64,000 nucleotides of DNA from Cognatundibacterium luofuense (GTDB lineage: Bacteria; Pseudomonadota; Gammaproteobacteria; Burkholderiales; Burkholderiaceae_D). Both the position numbers and the translations under genes were made by a program. Below are positions 9,090 to 17,246 of the stretch, piece after piece. Each line of letters begins with the position of its first letter. The first letter of the stretch is position 1. The stretch is taken from the NCBI RefSeq assembly GCF_018139685.1, contig NZ_JAGSPN010000007.1, positions 124,001 through 188,000 on the forward strand, written 5' to 3'. The notes under the pieces are model-generated. The model made no database searches. It had not been told where the DNA came from and was given only the letters and a program-made list of their open reading frames with translations.

Positions 9090-9120
9090 GAGCTTCCCTC
9101 GGTATTTAGCTCACCATCAG
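9090..9120 (+). repeat. 31 bp direct repeat, copy 1 (left of cos-like site)
   Basis: It begins GAGCTTCCCTCGGTATTTAG and continues to TCACCATCAG. It matches 9281-9311 at 30 of 31 positions, the only difference being C at 9110 versus T at 9301. The copies are 191 bp apart in the same orientation. Their function is unknown. They lie between the cargo genes and the cos-like site. Confidence 0.9.
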
Positions 9121-9280
9121 GTGAATGTTATGCAGCGAGATTCTCTTAAATTTGTTTCTTTATCCAGTCTTCCAGAACCGGGATAGTTCCATTTCTTCTG
9201 GCGTGATGATCTTTGCGCCGGCACCTTTTAATTCACCTTACGATGCTGCTTTGAGCCAGTTACACGGTTGCTGCCAACTT

Positions 9281-9311
9281 GAGCTTCCCTCGGTATTTAG
9301 TTCACCATCAG
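9281..9311 (+). repeat. 31 bp direct repeat, copy 2 (left of cos-like site)
   Basis: This is the second copy of the 31 bp repeat, about 85 bp before the cos-like sequence. Possible roles are terminase-binding sites near cos or the scar of a small insertion or duplication. The sequence does not decide between these. Confidence 0.9.
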
Positions 9312-9395
9312 AACGTCCCCTCGATGCGCCCCGTAGCATTTGTTGCTTTTATGCAACTTTATCGCATTTTCCAGGCTTTTCATCCCCGGCGCGCA

Positions 9396-9414
9396 GTCGC
9401 CCCCCCACCTCGCC
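9396..9414 (-). other. cos: Candidate cos site (P2-type cohesive end)
   Basis: Read on the minus strand from 9414, the sequence is GGCGAGGTGGGGGGGCGAC, followed by TGCGCGC. From memory, P2 DNA begins GGCGAGGCGGGG, then a 7-base segment ending AC, then TGCGCGC. The 12-base start (11 of 12), the AC and the TGCGCGC agree. In P2 the strand starting GGCGAGG runs from cos toward the 3' end of gene Q. The same holds here, since Q ends at 6484 to the left. The match is by eye, and the precise nick positions are inferred. Confidence 0.7.
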
Positions 9415-9582
9415 TGCCCGCTAAATAGGGTTGTTTTCACTCAGTTTTGCGTCACCGCGCAAACATAGTGCCTGATTAGCTTCACACCGGTTTTTCCACA
9501 CCAAAAAAGTGACGCAAATTAACGCAGCCAAACCCATTTTCTTGGGCACTGGGTATCCCGGCTCTGGAAGGAGATTTCAGAT

Positions 9583-9620
9583 CATGGTCGGGAAAAAGGT
9601 AACCTCAGTAACCGACCATG
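9583..9620. repeat. Inverted repeat at the edge of the motif array
   Basis: CATGGTCGG at 9583-9591 and CCGACCATG at 9612-9620 form a perfect 9 bp inverted repeat. The 20 bp between the arms contain two of the GTTACC-type motifs. It could be a protein-binding dyad or a hairpin. Confidence 0.75.
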
Positions 9621-9874
9621 CAAAGGCACGATAAGTCATTGATTTATAAGGGCTTGCATAGTTACCTTCAAATGGTAATCACAGGTAACTGAAAAGGTAA
9701 TCTTTTGCCAAGCCTTTGATTTAAAAGGAAATTACATCTGCTCAAAATTACTATTTACTGGGGTAACCTAGTTACTTCTGTATTACCTTTAAGTTACCTT
9801 TTATCAAACAGCATTAAACCCTTATGCAACAAAGACTTAGGTTCACTTTCAAAATGATAGTTACCCATGTTACC
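9598..9874. repeat. Array of GTTACC-type motifs beyond the cos-like site
   Basis: Seven perfect GTTACC/GGTAAC hexamers start at 9598, 9661, 9684, 9762, 9793, 9860 and 9869. Five one-base variants (AGTAAC 9607, GGTAAT 9674 and 9696, GTTACT 9771, ATTACC 9782) fall in the same 277 bp. Several extend to GTTACCTTTT. Left of about 9768 nearly all read GGTAAC, and right of it all read GTTACC, so the array is roughly mirror-symmetric. Two perfect hits per kilobase or fewer would be expected by chance. Clustered short motifs at a prophage end are typical of integrase arm-type or regulator sites, which is the inferred role. Confidence 0.75.
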
Positions 9875-10229
9875 TTTTTCCCGAGGGGTACTTAATTTTA
9901 AAAAATGTCCTGTTTTTGATGCAAAAACGCCTGATGCGTGATATCCTCGCGCCCTTAAATTATTTGGGGTTGTTAGTGGGTATGTGTCTCGAGTCGAAGC
10001 AGTTTGCCTCTGAGACTATCTGTACAGATGTGGGACTGATGCGCGATCGAGAATTAACACGCGCTGTCTACAATGTAAGGTGCGTGCCCCCGCAACCAAA
10101 TCTCTCTTCAGCGTGCGTCCGCACCAACTCAAACAATACTCTTAACACCAACAGGAAATTTTTCTGATGGCGGATTATTGCGTTTTGCGTGATGCGCAGG
10201 CTGATTCGTAACCAGGCTGACACGGGTAA

Positions 10230-10481
10230 ATGAAAGATCACAAAGACAACGCGACACTGGAGTTGCCGGGCTTTGAGCTCCCGCTACCCTTTGATCTGCC
10301 TGATCAGAAAAAAATAGTTCCGGCAGGACGCAAGCCGCGTCGCCGTCAGGAACAACTGAATCTGCTCGAAGAACTGGGTCCTACCGACATCACCGGCCTG
10401 CCCGCATGGATCAAAGATGAATCTCTGGACGACACCGGCTTACCGGTCTGGCGATCTGAAGACGACGAACAGGATCAGTAA
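10230..10481 (+). CDS. Small acidic hypothetical protein
   Basis: This 83-residue protein begins MKDHKDNATLELPGFELPLP, has a basic patch (GRKPRRRQEQ) in the middle and an acidic C-terminus. The segment TGLPAW / TGLPVW is repeated 15 residues apart. No family is recognised. Codon use resembles the host genes to the right, and an intrinsic terminator follows the stop codon, which supports a real gene. The ribosome-binding site is weak (GGGTAA just before ATG). It is the first host-like gene after the prophage. Confidence 0.55.
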   Translation: MKDHKDNATLELPGFELPLPFDLPDQKKIVPAGRKPRRRQEQLNLLEELGPTDITGLPAWIKDESLDDTGLPVWRSEDDEQDQ

Positions 10482-10524
10482 GCCGGATTCCGGCAATGCC
10501 ACGATCCGGAAATCCCTTAAAAGC

Positions 10525-10552
10525 AAAAAGCCCGCAATTCAGCGGGCTTTTT
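10525..10552. terminator. Bidirectional intrinsic terminator
   Basis: The stem AAAGCCCGC/GCGGGCTTT with a short AATTCA loop is followed by T on the plus strand and preceded by A. It sits between the small plus-strand gene and the minus-strand LytTR regulator gene and can serve both. Confidence 0.85.
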
Positions 10553-10588
10553 TATTATTTCCCGCCGTAAAGACGGGACGTTTGCCAA

Positions 10589-11383
10589 TCAACGCACCAG
10601 CGGCTTAATCACTGACCACTGACGGCGAGACACCGGCAATTTCTCGGCGCAACCAGCGACCAGCACTTGCCAGCCTTCAGAAACTTTTTCGTCACCATTC
10701 GGACGGCTGACCGACTGAACAACCTTTTCGACGCCCGCAATCGCACTGCGACGCACCAGTGCATTACGGTGCACGCGCACGAAACGATCCGGGAATTCTG
10801 CTTCCAGCGAAGTCAGCGAATCTTCAATCAGGTAAGAGCGGAAAGGCGTATGAAGAGATACATACTTCTGATCCGCTTTCATGAACAACACTTCGGAGAC
10901 AGGCACCATTACCACACGACCACGCTCCATAATAGAGAAGCTGGTACGCGCAGGACGGCGATCATCCGAACCATTGATTTCCGGCTGCGGCAAACGTGCA
11001 CGCACACGGCGCAAGGATTCCAGCAAACGGCTGGCACGCACCGGTTTTAACAGGTAATCGGTTGCCTGCACCTCAAACGCTGGCAATGCAAATTCTTCAT
11101 ATGCGGTGATATAAATGATTTGCGGACGATCACCTTCGCCGGAAGCGGCACGCAAGGCCTTGGCGAATTCAATACCAGTCATGACCGGCATCTGCACATC
11201 CAGCAGAATGACATCAGGTTTTACCGATTGCATCAGGCGCAAGGCCTCTTGCGCATCACCGGTCTCGGCCACGACTTCGTGGGGAAATTCATGTGCAATG
11301 TCATCCAGCAAGGTGTGCAAACGCACACGTGCAGGGGCTTCGTCATCCACAATCGCTATTTTGAACATTTGCTCAGTTTTCAT
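10589..11383 (-). CDS. LytTR-type response regulator (AlgR family)
   Basis: The 264-residue protein has an N-terminal receiver domain with the acidic pair Asp13-Asp14, phosphoacceptor Asp62 (VILLDVQMPVMTG) and the conserved Lys in YLLKP. A C-terminal LytTR DNA-binding domain follows (FMKADQKYVSLHT, then EFPDRFVRVHRNALV). It would bind promoter DNA when phosphorylated by its partner sensor. Its ATG overlaps the stop of the sensor gene by 4 bp, so the two are translated together. An internal ATG at residue 6 (MFKIAIVDDE) is an equally possible start. In related genomes this pair lies beside argH, as here. Confidence 0.9.
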   Translation of the reverse strand: MKTEQMFKIAIVDDEAPARVRLHTLLDDIAHEFPHEVVAETGDAQEALRLMQSVKPDVILLDVQMPVMTGIEFAKALRAASGEGDRPQIIYITAYEEFALPAFEVQATDYLLKPVRASRLLESLRRVRARLPQPEINGSDDRRPARTSFSIMERGRVVMVPVSEVLFMKADQKYVSLHTPFRSYLIEDSLTSLEAEFPDRFVRVHRNALVRRSAIAGVEKVVQSVSRPNGDEKVSEGWQVLVAGCAEKLPVSRRQWSVIKPLVR

Positions 11384-12417
11384 TTTTTCGCCGGGAAATA
11401 CAGTTTTACTACAAATTCTGAATTCAGCGCCTCACTGGTCATCCCTGCCTCAACATCGTATAACAAAGACAGTCTTTGTCGGATATTGTCTAGTGCAATC
11501 TGATTACCGGACGCTGCATAACCAGGCGTATGCTGCGGATTTTTAACAGTGACATCAACTTTATTTAAACTTTTTTTCAAATGTATCGAAACGGTTGCAA
11601 CTTGTAACGAAGGCTCGACACCGTAATGCACGGCATTTTCGATTAACGGCTGCAATAACAGCGCAGGTACTTGTATCTCCCTGATATCTGCATCAGTCAG
11701 TCCGGTAATCTGCCAGTCTGTTTGCAAGCGCTCTCCGAGACGCACGCTTTCGATTGCCAGATATTGTTTGCAAAGCTGCAATTCATCTTCCAGAGAAATC
11801 ATAATGCGCGCATCGCGCATCAGTGCGCGGAACAGATCGGACAGATCTTCCAGCACCCGCTCAGCACGACGCGGATCTTGCCGGATCAGTGATAACACAG
11901 TATTCAGACTATTAAACAGGAAATGCGGCCGGATGCGGGCTTGCAAAGCCTGCAATCTGGCTTCCGCCAGTACCGGTGAGTAAGCGCGGGTGCGTAATTC
12001 GAAATAACGCTGCAGCGCCATGCCTGTTACAAATACAGTCGCCATGACTGGCAAGCGCTGAAAACGCGGATAAATCACGTCCAGCACATCAATCATGCGA
12101 AACAATTCCGCCACCAGCCAGATCAGTATGGCGGGCACCATGCCGCACGACAAACGCTGCAACCACGGATGCAAACCTGCTTTCGGCATGACGGTGCGCA
12201 GCTTGCACAGAATCAGCACCGAACCCAGCACCACCGGCACCATCAGCGCCACTGCTTCCGCGAAATTTTGCAGGAGCAGCAATCCGGTTTCGCCGCGCGC
12301 CGCCAGAATCAGAAACAAACCGCCACTGACCGCCGCCAGAATGCGGAAAAGCACGCCGGCATTGCAACAATCCGGAATGAAGGCTTCTAACACCGGGGTA
12401 TTTTCTGTTTTCCGCAT
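11380..12417 (-). CDS. LytS/AlgZ-type membrane sensor histidine kinase
   Basis: The 345-residue protein has four probable membrane helices in residues 25-135. A His-kinase domain of the LytS/YehU type follows, with PHFLFNSLNTVL (His165) and a C-terminal ATPase region (LLLQPLIENAVHYGVEP, then GNQIALDNIRQRL). The frame is open up to 12561, but the ATG at 12415-12417 (MRKTENTPVLEAF) precedes the first helix and leaves a 92 bp divergent region before argH. No strong Shine-Dalgarno is visible. It would phosphorylate the LytTR regulator encoded directly downstream. The signal is unknown. Confidence 0.88.
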   Translation of the reverse strand: MRKTENTPVLEAFIPDCCNAGVLFRILAAVSGGLFLILAARGETGLLLLQNFAEAVALMVPVVLGSVLILCKLRTVMPKAGLHPWLQRLSCGMVPAILIWLVAELFRMIDVLDVIYPRFQRLPVMATVFVTGMALQRYFELRTRAYSPVLAEARLQALQARIRPHFLFNSLNTVLSLIRQDPRRAERVLEDLSDLFRALMRDARIMISLEDELQLCKQYLAIESVRLGERLQTDWQITGLTDADIREIQVPALLLQPLIENAVHYGVEPSLQVATVSIHLKKSLNKVDVTVKNPQHTPGYAASGNQIALDNIRQRLSLLYDVEAGMTSEALNSEFVVKLYFPAKK

Positions 12418-12509
12418 AGCAAAAAAGGGCTGATTATCTGAGGGAATTATGCGCCATTGCTTTATAATCGTATGGAAATTTCCGACAAAAACGCAGTAAT
12501 CTACGGCGA

Positions 12510-13913
12510 ATGAGCAACATGACATCACAATTCCAGAAAAAAAGCGAAGCCTGGTCGGCACGCTTTTCCGAACCGGTTTCCGATCTCGTCAAACGTTATA
12601 CAGCTTCTGTTTTTTTCGATAACCGCATGGCGGAAGTCGATATTCAGGGTTCTTTAGCCCATGCAGAAATGCTGTGCGCGCAAGGCATCATCACAACACA
12701 GGATCATGCAGATATCCAGCGCGGAATGGCGCAGATTCTTGACGAAATCCGCAACGGTCAGTTCACCTGGTTGCTGGATCTGGAAGATGTGCATCTGAAT
12801 ATCGAAAAACGTCTGACCGAACTGGTAGGCGATGCCGGCAAACGCCTGCACACCGGCCGTTCGCGTAATGATCAGGTCGCAACGGATATCCGTTTGTATC
12901 TGCGCGGCGCGATTGATCAGATCGTTGGCTTACTGAAAGATTTACGCGCTGCGCTGATTAATCTGGCAGAACAAAATACCGATACCATTCTGCCGGGCTT
13001 CACTCATATGCAGGTAGCGCAGCCGATTACCTTCGGTCACCACATGCTGGCGTATGTGGAAATGTTCAGTCGCGATACTGAACGTTTGCTCGATTGCCGT
13101 AAACGCGTGAACCGCCTGCCGCTGGGTGCAGCGGCGCTGGCTGGCACGACCTTTCCGATTGACCGTGAACGTGTTGCCGCCACACTGGGCTTCGATGCGG
13201 TGTGCTACAACTCGCTGGATGCGGTGTCTGACCGCGATTTCGCGATTGAATTCTGTGCTGCAGCTGCGCTGATCATGACGCATATTTCGCGTATGTCGGA
13301 AGAGCTGATTATCTGGATGAGTCCGCGCGTAGGCTTCATCGATATGGCAGACCGTTTCTGCACTGGCTCGTCGATCATGCCGCAAAAGAAAAATCCGGAC
13401 GTACCGGAACTGGCGCGTGGCAAAACCGGTCGCGTGAATGGTCATCTGATCGCCCTGCTGACCCTGATGAAAGGCCAGCCGCTGGCGTACAACAAAGACA
13501 ATCAGGAAGACAAAGAACCGCTGTTCGACACCGTGGACACACTGGTCGACACGCTGCGTATTTTTGCCGATCTGGCTACCGGTATTCGTGTCAAACCGGA
13601 TGCGATGCGCGCCGCTGCATTCCAGGGCTATGCCACGGCAACCGATCTGGCCGACTATCTGGTCAAAAAAGGTCTGCCTTTCCGTGATGCGCATGAAGCT
13701 GTGGCGCATGCAGTGCGTACCTGCGTTGAGAAAAACTGCGATCTCAGCGAATTGCCGCTGGCAGAACTGCAGGCTTACTCGGCACTGATCGGTGACGATG
13801 TGTTTGAAGTGCTGACACTGGAAGGCTCGGTTGCTGCACGTAATCATGTTGGCGGTACCGCGCCGGAACAAGTGCGCCTGGCGATTGCCCGCGCCCGCGC
13901 AGCCCTGAACTGA
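12510..13913 (+). CDS. argH: Argininosuccinate lyase
   Basis: The enzyme cleaves argininosuccinate to arginine and fumarate, the last step of arginine synthesis. The 467-residue protein has the normal family length. It has [13 protein letters not shown] near residue 110, [14 protein letters not shown], and the fumarase/lyase signature [12 protein letters not shown] near residue 289. A second ATG three codons later (MTSQFQKK) may be the true start. A TATAAT box lies at 12463-12468 but has no clear -35 partner. The gene diverges from the AlgZ-type sensor and ends at a strong terminator. The argA gene for the first step lies 40 kb away in this window. Confidence 0.97.
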   Translation: MSNMTSQFQKKSEAWSARFSEPVSDLVKRYTASVFFDNRMAEVDIQGSLAHAEMLCAQGIITTQDHADIQRGMAQILDEIRNGQFTWLLDLEDVHLNIEKRLTELVGDAGKRLHTGRSRNDQVATDIRLYLRGAIDQIVGLLKDLRAALINLAEQNTDTILPGFTHMQVAQPITFGHHMLAYVEMFSRDTERLLDCRKRVNRLPLGAAALAGTTFPIDRERVAATLGFDAVCYNSLDAVSDRDFAIEFCAAAALIMTHISRMSEELIIWMSPRVGFIDMADRFCTGSSIMPQKKNPDVPELARGKTGRVNGHLIALLTLMKGQPLAYNKDNQEDKEPLFDTVDTLVDTLRIFADLATGIRVKPDAMRAAAFQGYATATDLADYLVKKGLPFRDAHEAVAHAVRTCVEKNCDLSELPLAELQAYSALIGDDVFEVLTLEGSVAARNHVGGTAPEQVRLAIARARAALN

Positions 13914-13936
13914 TCGCTGTTTCTGCTGAAAAGACG

Positions 13937-13964
13937 AAAGCCACCTGCGGGTGGCTTTTTGTTT
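13937..13964 (+). terminator. Intrinsic terminator after argH
   Basis: AAAGCCACC TGC GGGTGGCTTTTT is a perfect GC-rich stem with a T-run, placed 23 bp after the argH stop codon. Confidence 0.9.
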
Positions 13965-14037
13965 GGCAAGCAGTAGTCAGAATCAGCCTGCGCTCGGGAA
14001 TATTCAAAAACCCGGTTTGAGCTGGCAAAAATGACCC

Positions 14038-14122
14038 AAATGCGGTGTTCTGCATAGCGATCCGGCGGTCGTCGGCAGAAAGTCCGGCTCTCCGGAAATG
14101 ACAAATGCGGATAGCTGCACAA
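14038..14122 (+). repeat. Dispersed intergenic repeat, copy A
   Basis: The copy starts AAATGCGG, contains the invariant core GGCGGTCGTCGGCAGAAAGT, and ends AAATGCGGATAGCTGCACAA. It lies in the convergent gap between argH and truC, between the argH terminator and the truC stop codon. See copies B to F. Confidence 0.9.
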
Positions 14123-14136
14123 TACGACCCGGCATT

Positions 14137-14943
14137 TCAGGCAGATACGCCAGTCTCAGGCGGCTTACAGACAAACGCTTGCATGGCCTTCAGTGTGTCG
14201 GCAAACATGGCGGCAGGCGGACAATCCAATTGCAACAGTTCGCCACTGACCGGATGCTGCAAGCTCATCGCAGTGCATGCCAGCATCAGCCGGTGACAAT
14301 CAAAATGCTCGCGGAAATAGCGGTTATACGCACCGCGTCCGTAACGCACATCACCAATCAGCGGATGAAAAATATGCTTGAAGTGACGGCGTATCTGGTG
14401 CTGGCGTCCGGTTTCAGGAAACACATTCACCAGCGAAAAACGGCTGACCGGATAACGCTCGATCAGCGCCGGAATTTCAAAGCATTGCACACGTTCATAG
14501 CGGGTTTGCGCGCTTTGTTTTTCTTCGGTGGTCGCATCGTCATAATCATCTTCCACCCGCCCCAACGCATGATCGATATAACCCTGTGCCTGCACAAAAC
14601 CACGTACTAAGGCCTGATACTGCTTATGAATGCGCTGCTCTGCGAATTGCAGCGTCAGATGCTGCGCCGTTTCCTTTTTCAACGCCATCAGCAATATGCC
14701 GGAGGTCGGTTTATCGAGCCGGTGCACCGGATACACATACTGCCCGATCTGATCACGCACGATCTGCAAAGCGAAACGGGTTTCGTGACGATCAATTTCA
14801 CTGCGATGCACCAGCAAACCGGAAGGCTTGTGTACTGCAATCAGGTATTCATCGCGATAAATCACATCCAGCGTTTCGGCTGCGGTTTCTGCGGGAGTTT
14901 CTGCGGGAGTTTCAGCATTCACGGACATCATCAGCACACCCAT
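14137..14943 (-). CDS. truC: tRNA pseudouridine synthase, TruC-like (RluA family)
   Basis: The 268-residue protein belongs to the RluA family. It has the catalytic motif YPVHRLDKPTSGILL with the active-site Asp, NVFPETGRQHQIRRHFKHIF, HPLIGDVRYG and a C-terminal HRLMLACTAM. The short length without an S4 domain and the GxVYPVHRLDxPTSG context fit TruC, which modifies U65 in tRNAs. An odd feature is the N-terminus, where ETPAETPAETAAET is a short repeat also visible as repeated DNA (about 14880-14910). The start is uncertain, since none of the ATGs at 14943, 14931 and 14928 has a good ribosome site. Confidence 0.85.
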   Translation of the reverse strand: MGVLMMSVNAETPAETPAETAAETLDVIYRDEYLIAVHKPSGLLVHRSEIDRHETRFALQIVRDQIGQYVYPVHRLDKPTSGILLMALKKETAQHLTLQFAEQRIHKQYQALVRGFVQAQGYIDHALGRVEDDYDDATTEEKQSAQTRYERVQCFEIPALIERYPVSRFSLVNVFPETGRQHQIRRHFKHIFHPLIGDVRYGRGAYNRYFREHFDCHRLMLACTAMSLQHPVSGELLQLDCPPAAMFADTLKAMQAFVCKPPETGVSA

Positions 14944-15000
14944 TTACTTATCATTTATTTGCTTAATAAACCAATTCAGAAAATCCAGCTTCTGAAAAGC

Positions 15001-15028
15001 ACAACGCGTCCGCTGCGGGACGCGTTGT
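15001..15028 (-). terminator. Intrinsic terminator after pmbA
   Basis: ACAACGCGTCC/GGACGCGTTGT is a perfect 11 bp stem with a 6-base loop. On the minus strand it is followed by GCTTTT, just after the pmbA stop codon. Confidence 0.75.
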
Positions 15029-15055
15029 CGGAAAACCTTCAGGCTGCAGCAGGGT

Positions 15056-16408
15056 TTAACTACCCGCCACCATCATTTCTTCAATCAGAATCGAGCCGGT
15101 TTCTTTGTTGCCGCGTATCAGTGTATCGTTACCGATGCCCGCGATTTGCATGTACATACTGCGCAGATTTCCGGCAATCGTCACTTCCTCAACTGGATAC
15201 TGAATCACGCCGTTTTCCACCCAGTAACCGGATGCGCCGCGCGAATAATCGCCGCTGACATAATTCACGCCCTGCCCCATCAGTTCCGTCACCAGCAAGC
15301 CAGTACCCATTTTGCGCAGCATGCCTTCGAAGGTATCTGCTTTACGGGTCAGCTTAGAAGCGAAGCGCAGGTTATGCGAACCACCGGCATTACCGGTAGT
15401 GGTCATCCCCAGTTTGCGGGCGGAATACGAAGACAGGAAATAGCCTTGCAGCACGCCGTCTTTGACCAGATCACGCTTTTGCGTACGCACGCCTTCGTCA
15501 TCGAAAGGCGCAGAGCCGGAGCCGCCGATTACATGCGGATCTTCGATCACGCTGATGTGTTCCGGGAAAATCTGTGTACCGAGCGAATCCAGCAGGAATG
15601 TCGACTTGCGGTACAGCGCCGTACCCGCCGTTGCCTGCACCAGTGAACCGAGCAAACCTGCTGCCAGCGGCGCTTCAAATAACACCGGACACTTGCGTGT
15701 ATCCAGCTTGCGGCCATTCAGACGCGCCAGTGCGCGTTCAGCGGCGTAACGGCCGATATCTTCGGGCGCTGCCAGTTTTTTCGGATTACGTTGCGAGGAA
15801 TACCAGTCGTCGCGCTGCATTTTTGCGCCGCGACCTGCAATCGGACAAACAGAAATCGTATGACGCGAGACCGGATAACCACCGACAAAACCACGCGAAT
15901 TTGCATGCACGAAATGCGACTGCTGCAAATGCACGCCTGCGCCTTCGCTATTGGTGATGCGCTTATCGACGGCAAATGCTGCGTTTTCTGCGCGCAGCGC
16001 GATTTCCATCGCTTCTTCTGCAGAAATTTTCCACGGATAACAGAGCTTCAGATCGCGCGGACTGGTTTCCATCAATGCTTCATCCGGCAAACCGGCGCAG
16101 TCATCTTCTGCGGTGAAACGCGCAATGTTGTAAGCAGCATCCACCGTATCGCGCAGCGACTGCAGCGAAAAATCAGAAGTGCTGGCATTGCCGCGACGCT
16201 GTCCCAGATACACCGTTACACCGATTCCCTTGTCACGGTTTTGTTCGATGGTTTCTACTTTCCCTTTACGCACACCAACCGACAGGCCTTCGCCTTCACT
16301 GATTTCCACCGCGGCGTCGCTTGCGCCTTTTTCGCGTGCGAACTGCAACACATCAGCGGCGATTTGCTTTAACTGTTCCTGCGTGTGGGTAAATACGGGT
16401 TTGCTCAT
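15056..16408 (-). CDS. pmbA: Metalloprotease PmbA/TldE
   Basis: The 450-residue protein matches the TldE (PmbA) family across its length: AREKGASDAAVEISEGEGLSV at the start, EQNRDKGIGVTVYLGQRRGN, and near the C-terminus MGQGVNYVSGDYSRGASGYW followed by EEVTIAGNLRSMY. With TldD it forms a heterodimeric peptidase that degrades unstructured peptides and matures some modified peptides. TldE lacks the zinc-binding HExxxH of TldD, and none is seen here. The gene sits back to back with darP, as in many betaproteobacteria. No tldD is in the window. Confidence 0.94.
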   Translation of the reverse strand: MSKPVFTHTQEQLKQIAADVLQFAREKGASDAAVEISEGEGLSVGVRKGKVETIEQNRDKGIGVTVYLGQRRGNASTSDFSLQSLRDTVDAAYNIARFTAEDDCAGLPDEALMETSPRDLKLCYPWKISAEEAMEIALRAENAAFAVDKRITNSEGAGVHLQQSHFVHANSRGFVGGYPVSRHTISVCPIAGRGAKMQRDDWYSSQRNPKKLAAPEDIGRYAAERALARLNGRKLDTRKCPVLFEAPLAAGLLGSLVQATAGTALYRKSTFLLDSLGTQIFPEHISVIEDPHVIGGSGSAPFDDEGVRTQKRDLVKDGVLQGYFLSSYSARKLGMTTTGNAGGSHNLRFASKLTRKADTFEGMLRKMGTGLLVTELMGQGVNYVSGDYSRGASGYWVENGVIQYPVEEVTIAGNLRSMYMQIAGIGNDTLIRGNKETGSILIEEMMVAGS

Positions 16409-16637
16409 AAGCGGAAGTTTCTGGTTGTAAGAGAAAAGACAGAGATTACCAAAACAATATCAATATTGCCGGACAGCGTGCTGGCGGGCGGGTCTGCGTT
16501 ATCTTGCCGTACGCCGGATTTTGCGATCTTTTTCAGGGACTTACGGCCTTGCGGCAGCCCAAAATCGCATCTATCCTCAGTAAAACGGTTATCATAGCAG
16601 CCGTTTCAATGAGTTTATATAGTAAAGGCGCTGAATT

Positions 16638-17246
16638 ATGCCAAATCCGAACCGTGGCTCCTGCGGATTCCAGTCCAATGAGTTTGAGCAAGAGTACGAC
16701 CGTCCGTCCAAATCCCAGTTAAAGCGCGAAATGGATGCCCTGCAAAAGCTGGGCGGCGAGCTGGTTGACCAGCCGCGTGACCGCGTTAAACGTGTGCCTA
16801 TGCCAGAAGATGTGCGCGACGCAATTCTGGAATGCCAGAAAATCAAAAATCATGAAGGCCGCCGTCGTCAGATGCAATACGTCGGTAAGAAAATGCGTTC
16901 GCTGACTGAAGAAGAAGTTGCGACTATCCAGCGCACCATCGACAGCTGGAAAGGCAGCTCCAAAGCAGAAACCGCGCTGATGCATTCTCTGGAACGCCGC
17001 CGCGACCTGCTGCTGACTGATGAAAATACGCTGACCACACTGCTGTCTGATTATCCTGAACTGGATGCGCAGCAAATGCGCACGCTGATCCGTAACGCGC
17101 GCAAAGAACAAGCCGAAAGCAAACCGCCAAAAGCGTATCGTGAAATTTTCCAGATTCTGAAACAGTGCGCACATCAGGCTGCACTGGATGCCAAAGCGGC
17201 TGCTGATGCAGCGGCCGGCGATGATGACGAGGAAGACGATGAGTGA
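16638..17246 (+). CDS. darP: Ribosome biogenesis factor YjgA (DarP), DUF615
   Basis: The 202-residue protein shows the DUF615 pattern: SKSQLKREMDALQKLGGELV near residues 24-43, then KIKNHEGRRRQMQYVGKKMR at about 70-89 and a C-terminal AYREIFQILK segment. It ends in an acidic tail (DDDEEDDE). DarP/YjgA associates with late 50S subunit precursors. The mog gene starts inside its last codons, so the two are coupled. A TATATAG stretch about 20 bp before the ATG may be part of its promoter. Confidence 0.94.
   Translation: MPNPNRGSCGFQSNEFEQEYDRPSKSQLKREMDALQKLGGELVDQPRDRVKRVPMPEDVRDAILECQKIKNHEGRRRQMQYVGKKMRSLTEEEVATIQRTIDSWKGSSKAETALMHSLERRRDLLLTDENTLTTLLSDYPELDAQQMRTLIRNARKEQAESKPPKAYREIFQILKQCAHQAALDAKAAADAAAGDDDEEDDE

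Larger units (their letters stand above)
1..9900. mobile_element. P2-like prophage, late-gene end (partial; right boundary approximate)
   Basis: Genes for homologues of P2 X, L, M, N and O on the minus strand and P and Q on the plus strand occur in P2 order with the P2 divergent arrangement. A cos-like sequence near 9.4 kb and cargo genes lie beyond Q. No integrase, repressor or replication gene is visible, so these should lie left of the window. The right edge is set only by where host-like genes begin (about 10.2 kb) and by the end of a motif array at 9874. No att core or tRNA target could be identified. All the structural genes seen are full length, so the late arm looks intact. Confidence 0.9.
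8623..10229. other. Gene-free stretch spanning the prophage end
   Basis: No convincing coding region was found across about 1.6 kb. From left to right it holds the AT-rich promoter area of the cargo genes, including an imperfect hairpin CATGCGCAC/GTGCACATG at about 8792-8815. Next come two copies of a 31 bp direct repeat, a cos-like site and the GTTACC array. The last 350 bp may contain the attachment site. A TATCCT box near 9939 and a tiny frame with a possible ribosome site (10167-10211, 14 codons) precede the first host gene. No tRNA was seen. Confidence 0.6.

Noticed and set aside
9125-9424. 99-codon plus-strand frame across the second direct repeat and the cos-like site
   Set aside because: It lies over noncoding repeat and cos sequence, has a Pro/Ser-rich chance composition and no ribosome site.
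9916-10167. 83-codon frame at the prophage/host junction
   Set aside because: No ribosome site and no similarity was recognised. It seems to be a chance open frame in a probable leader or attachment region.
9901-10229. Small RNA such as 6S or tmRNA between prophage and host
   Set aside because: A TATCCT box precedes a GGGGTTGTT start, but the expected conserved ends and structures of those RNAs were not seen.
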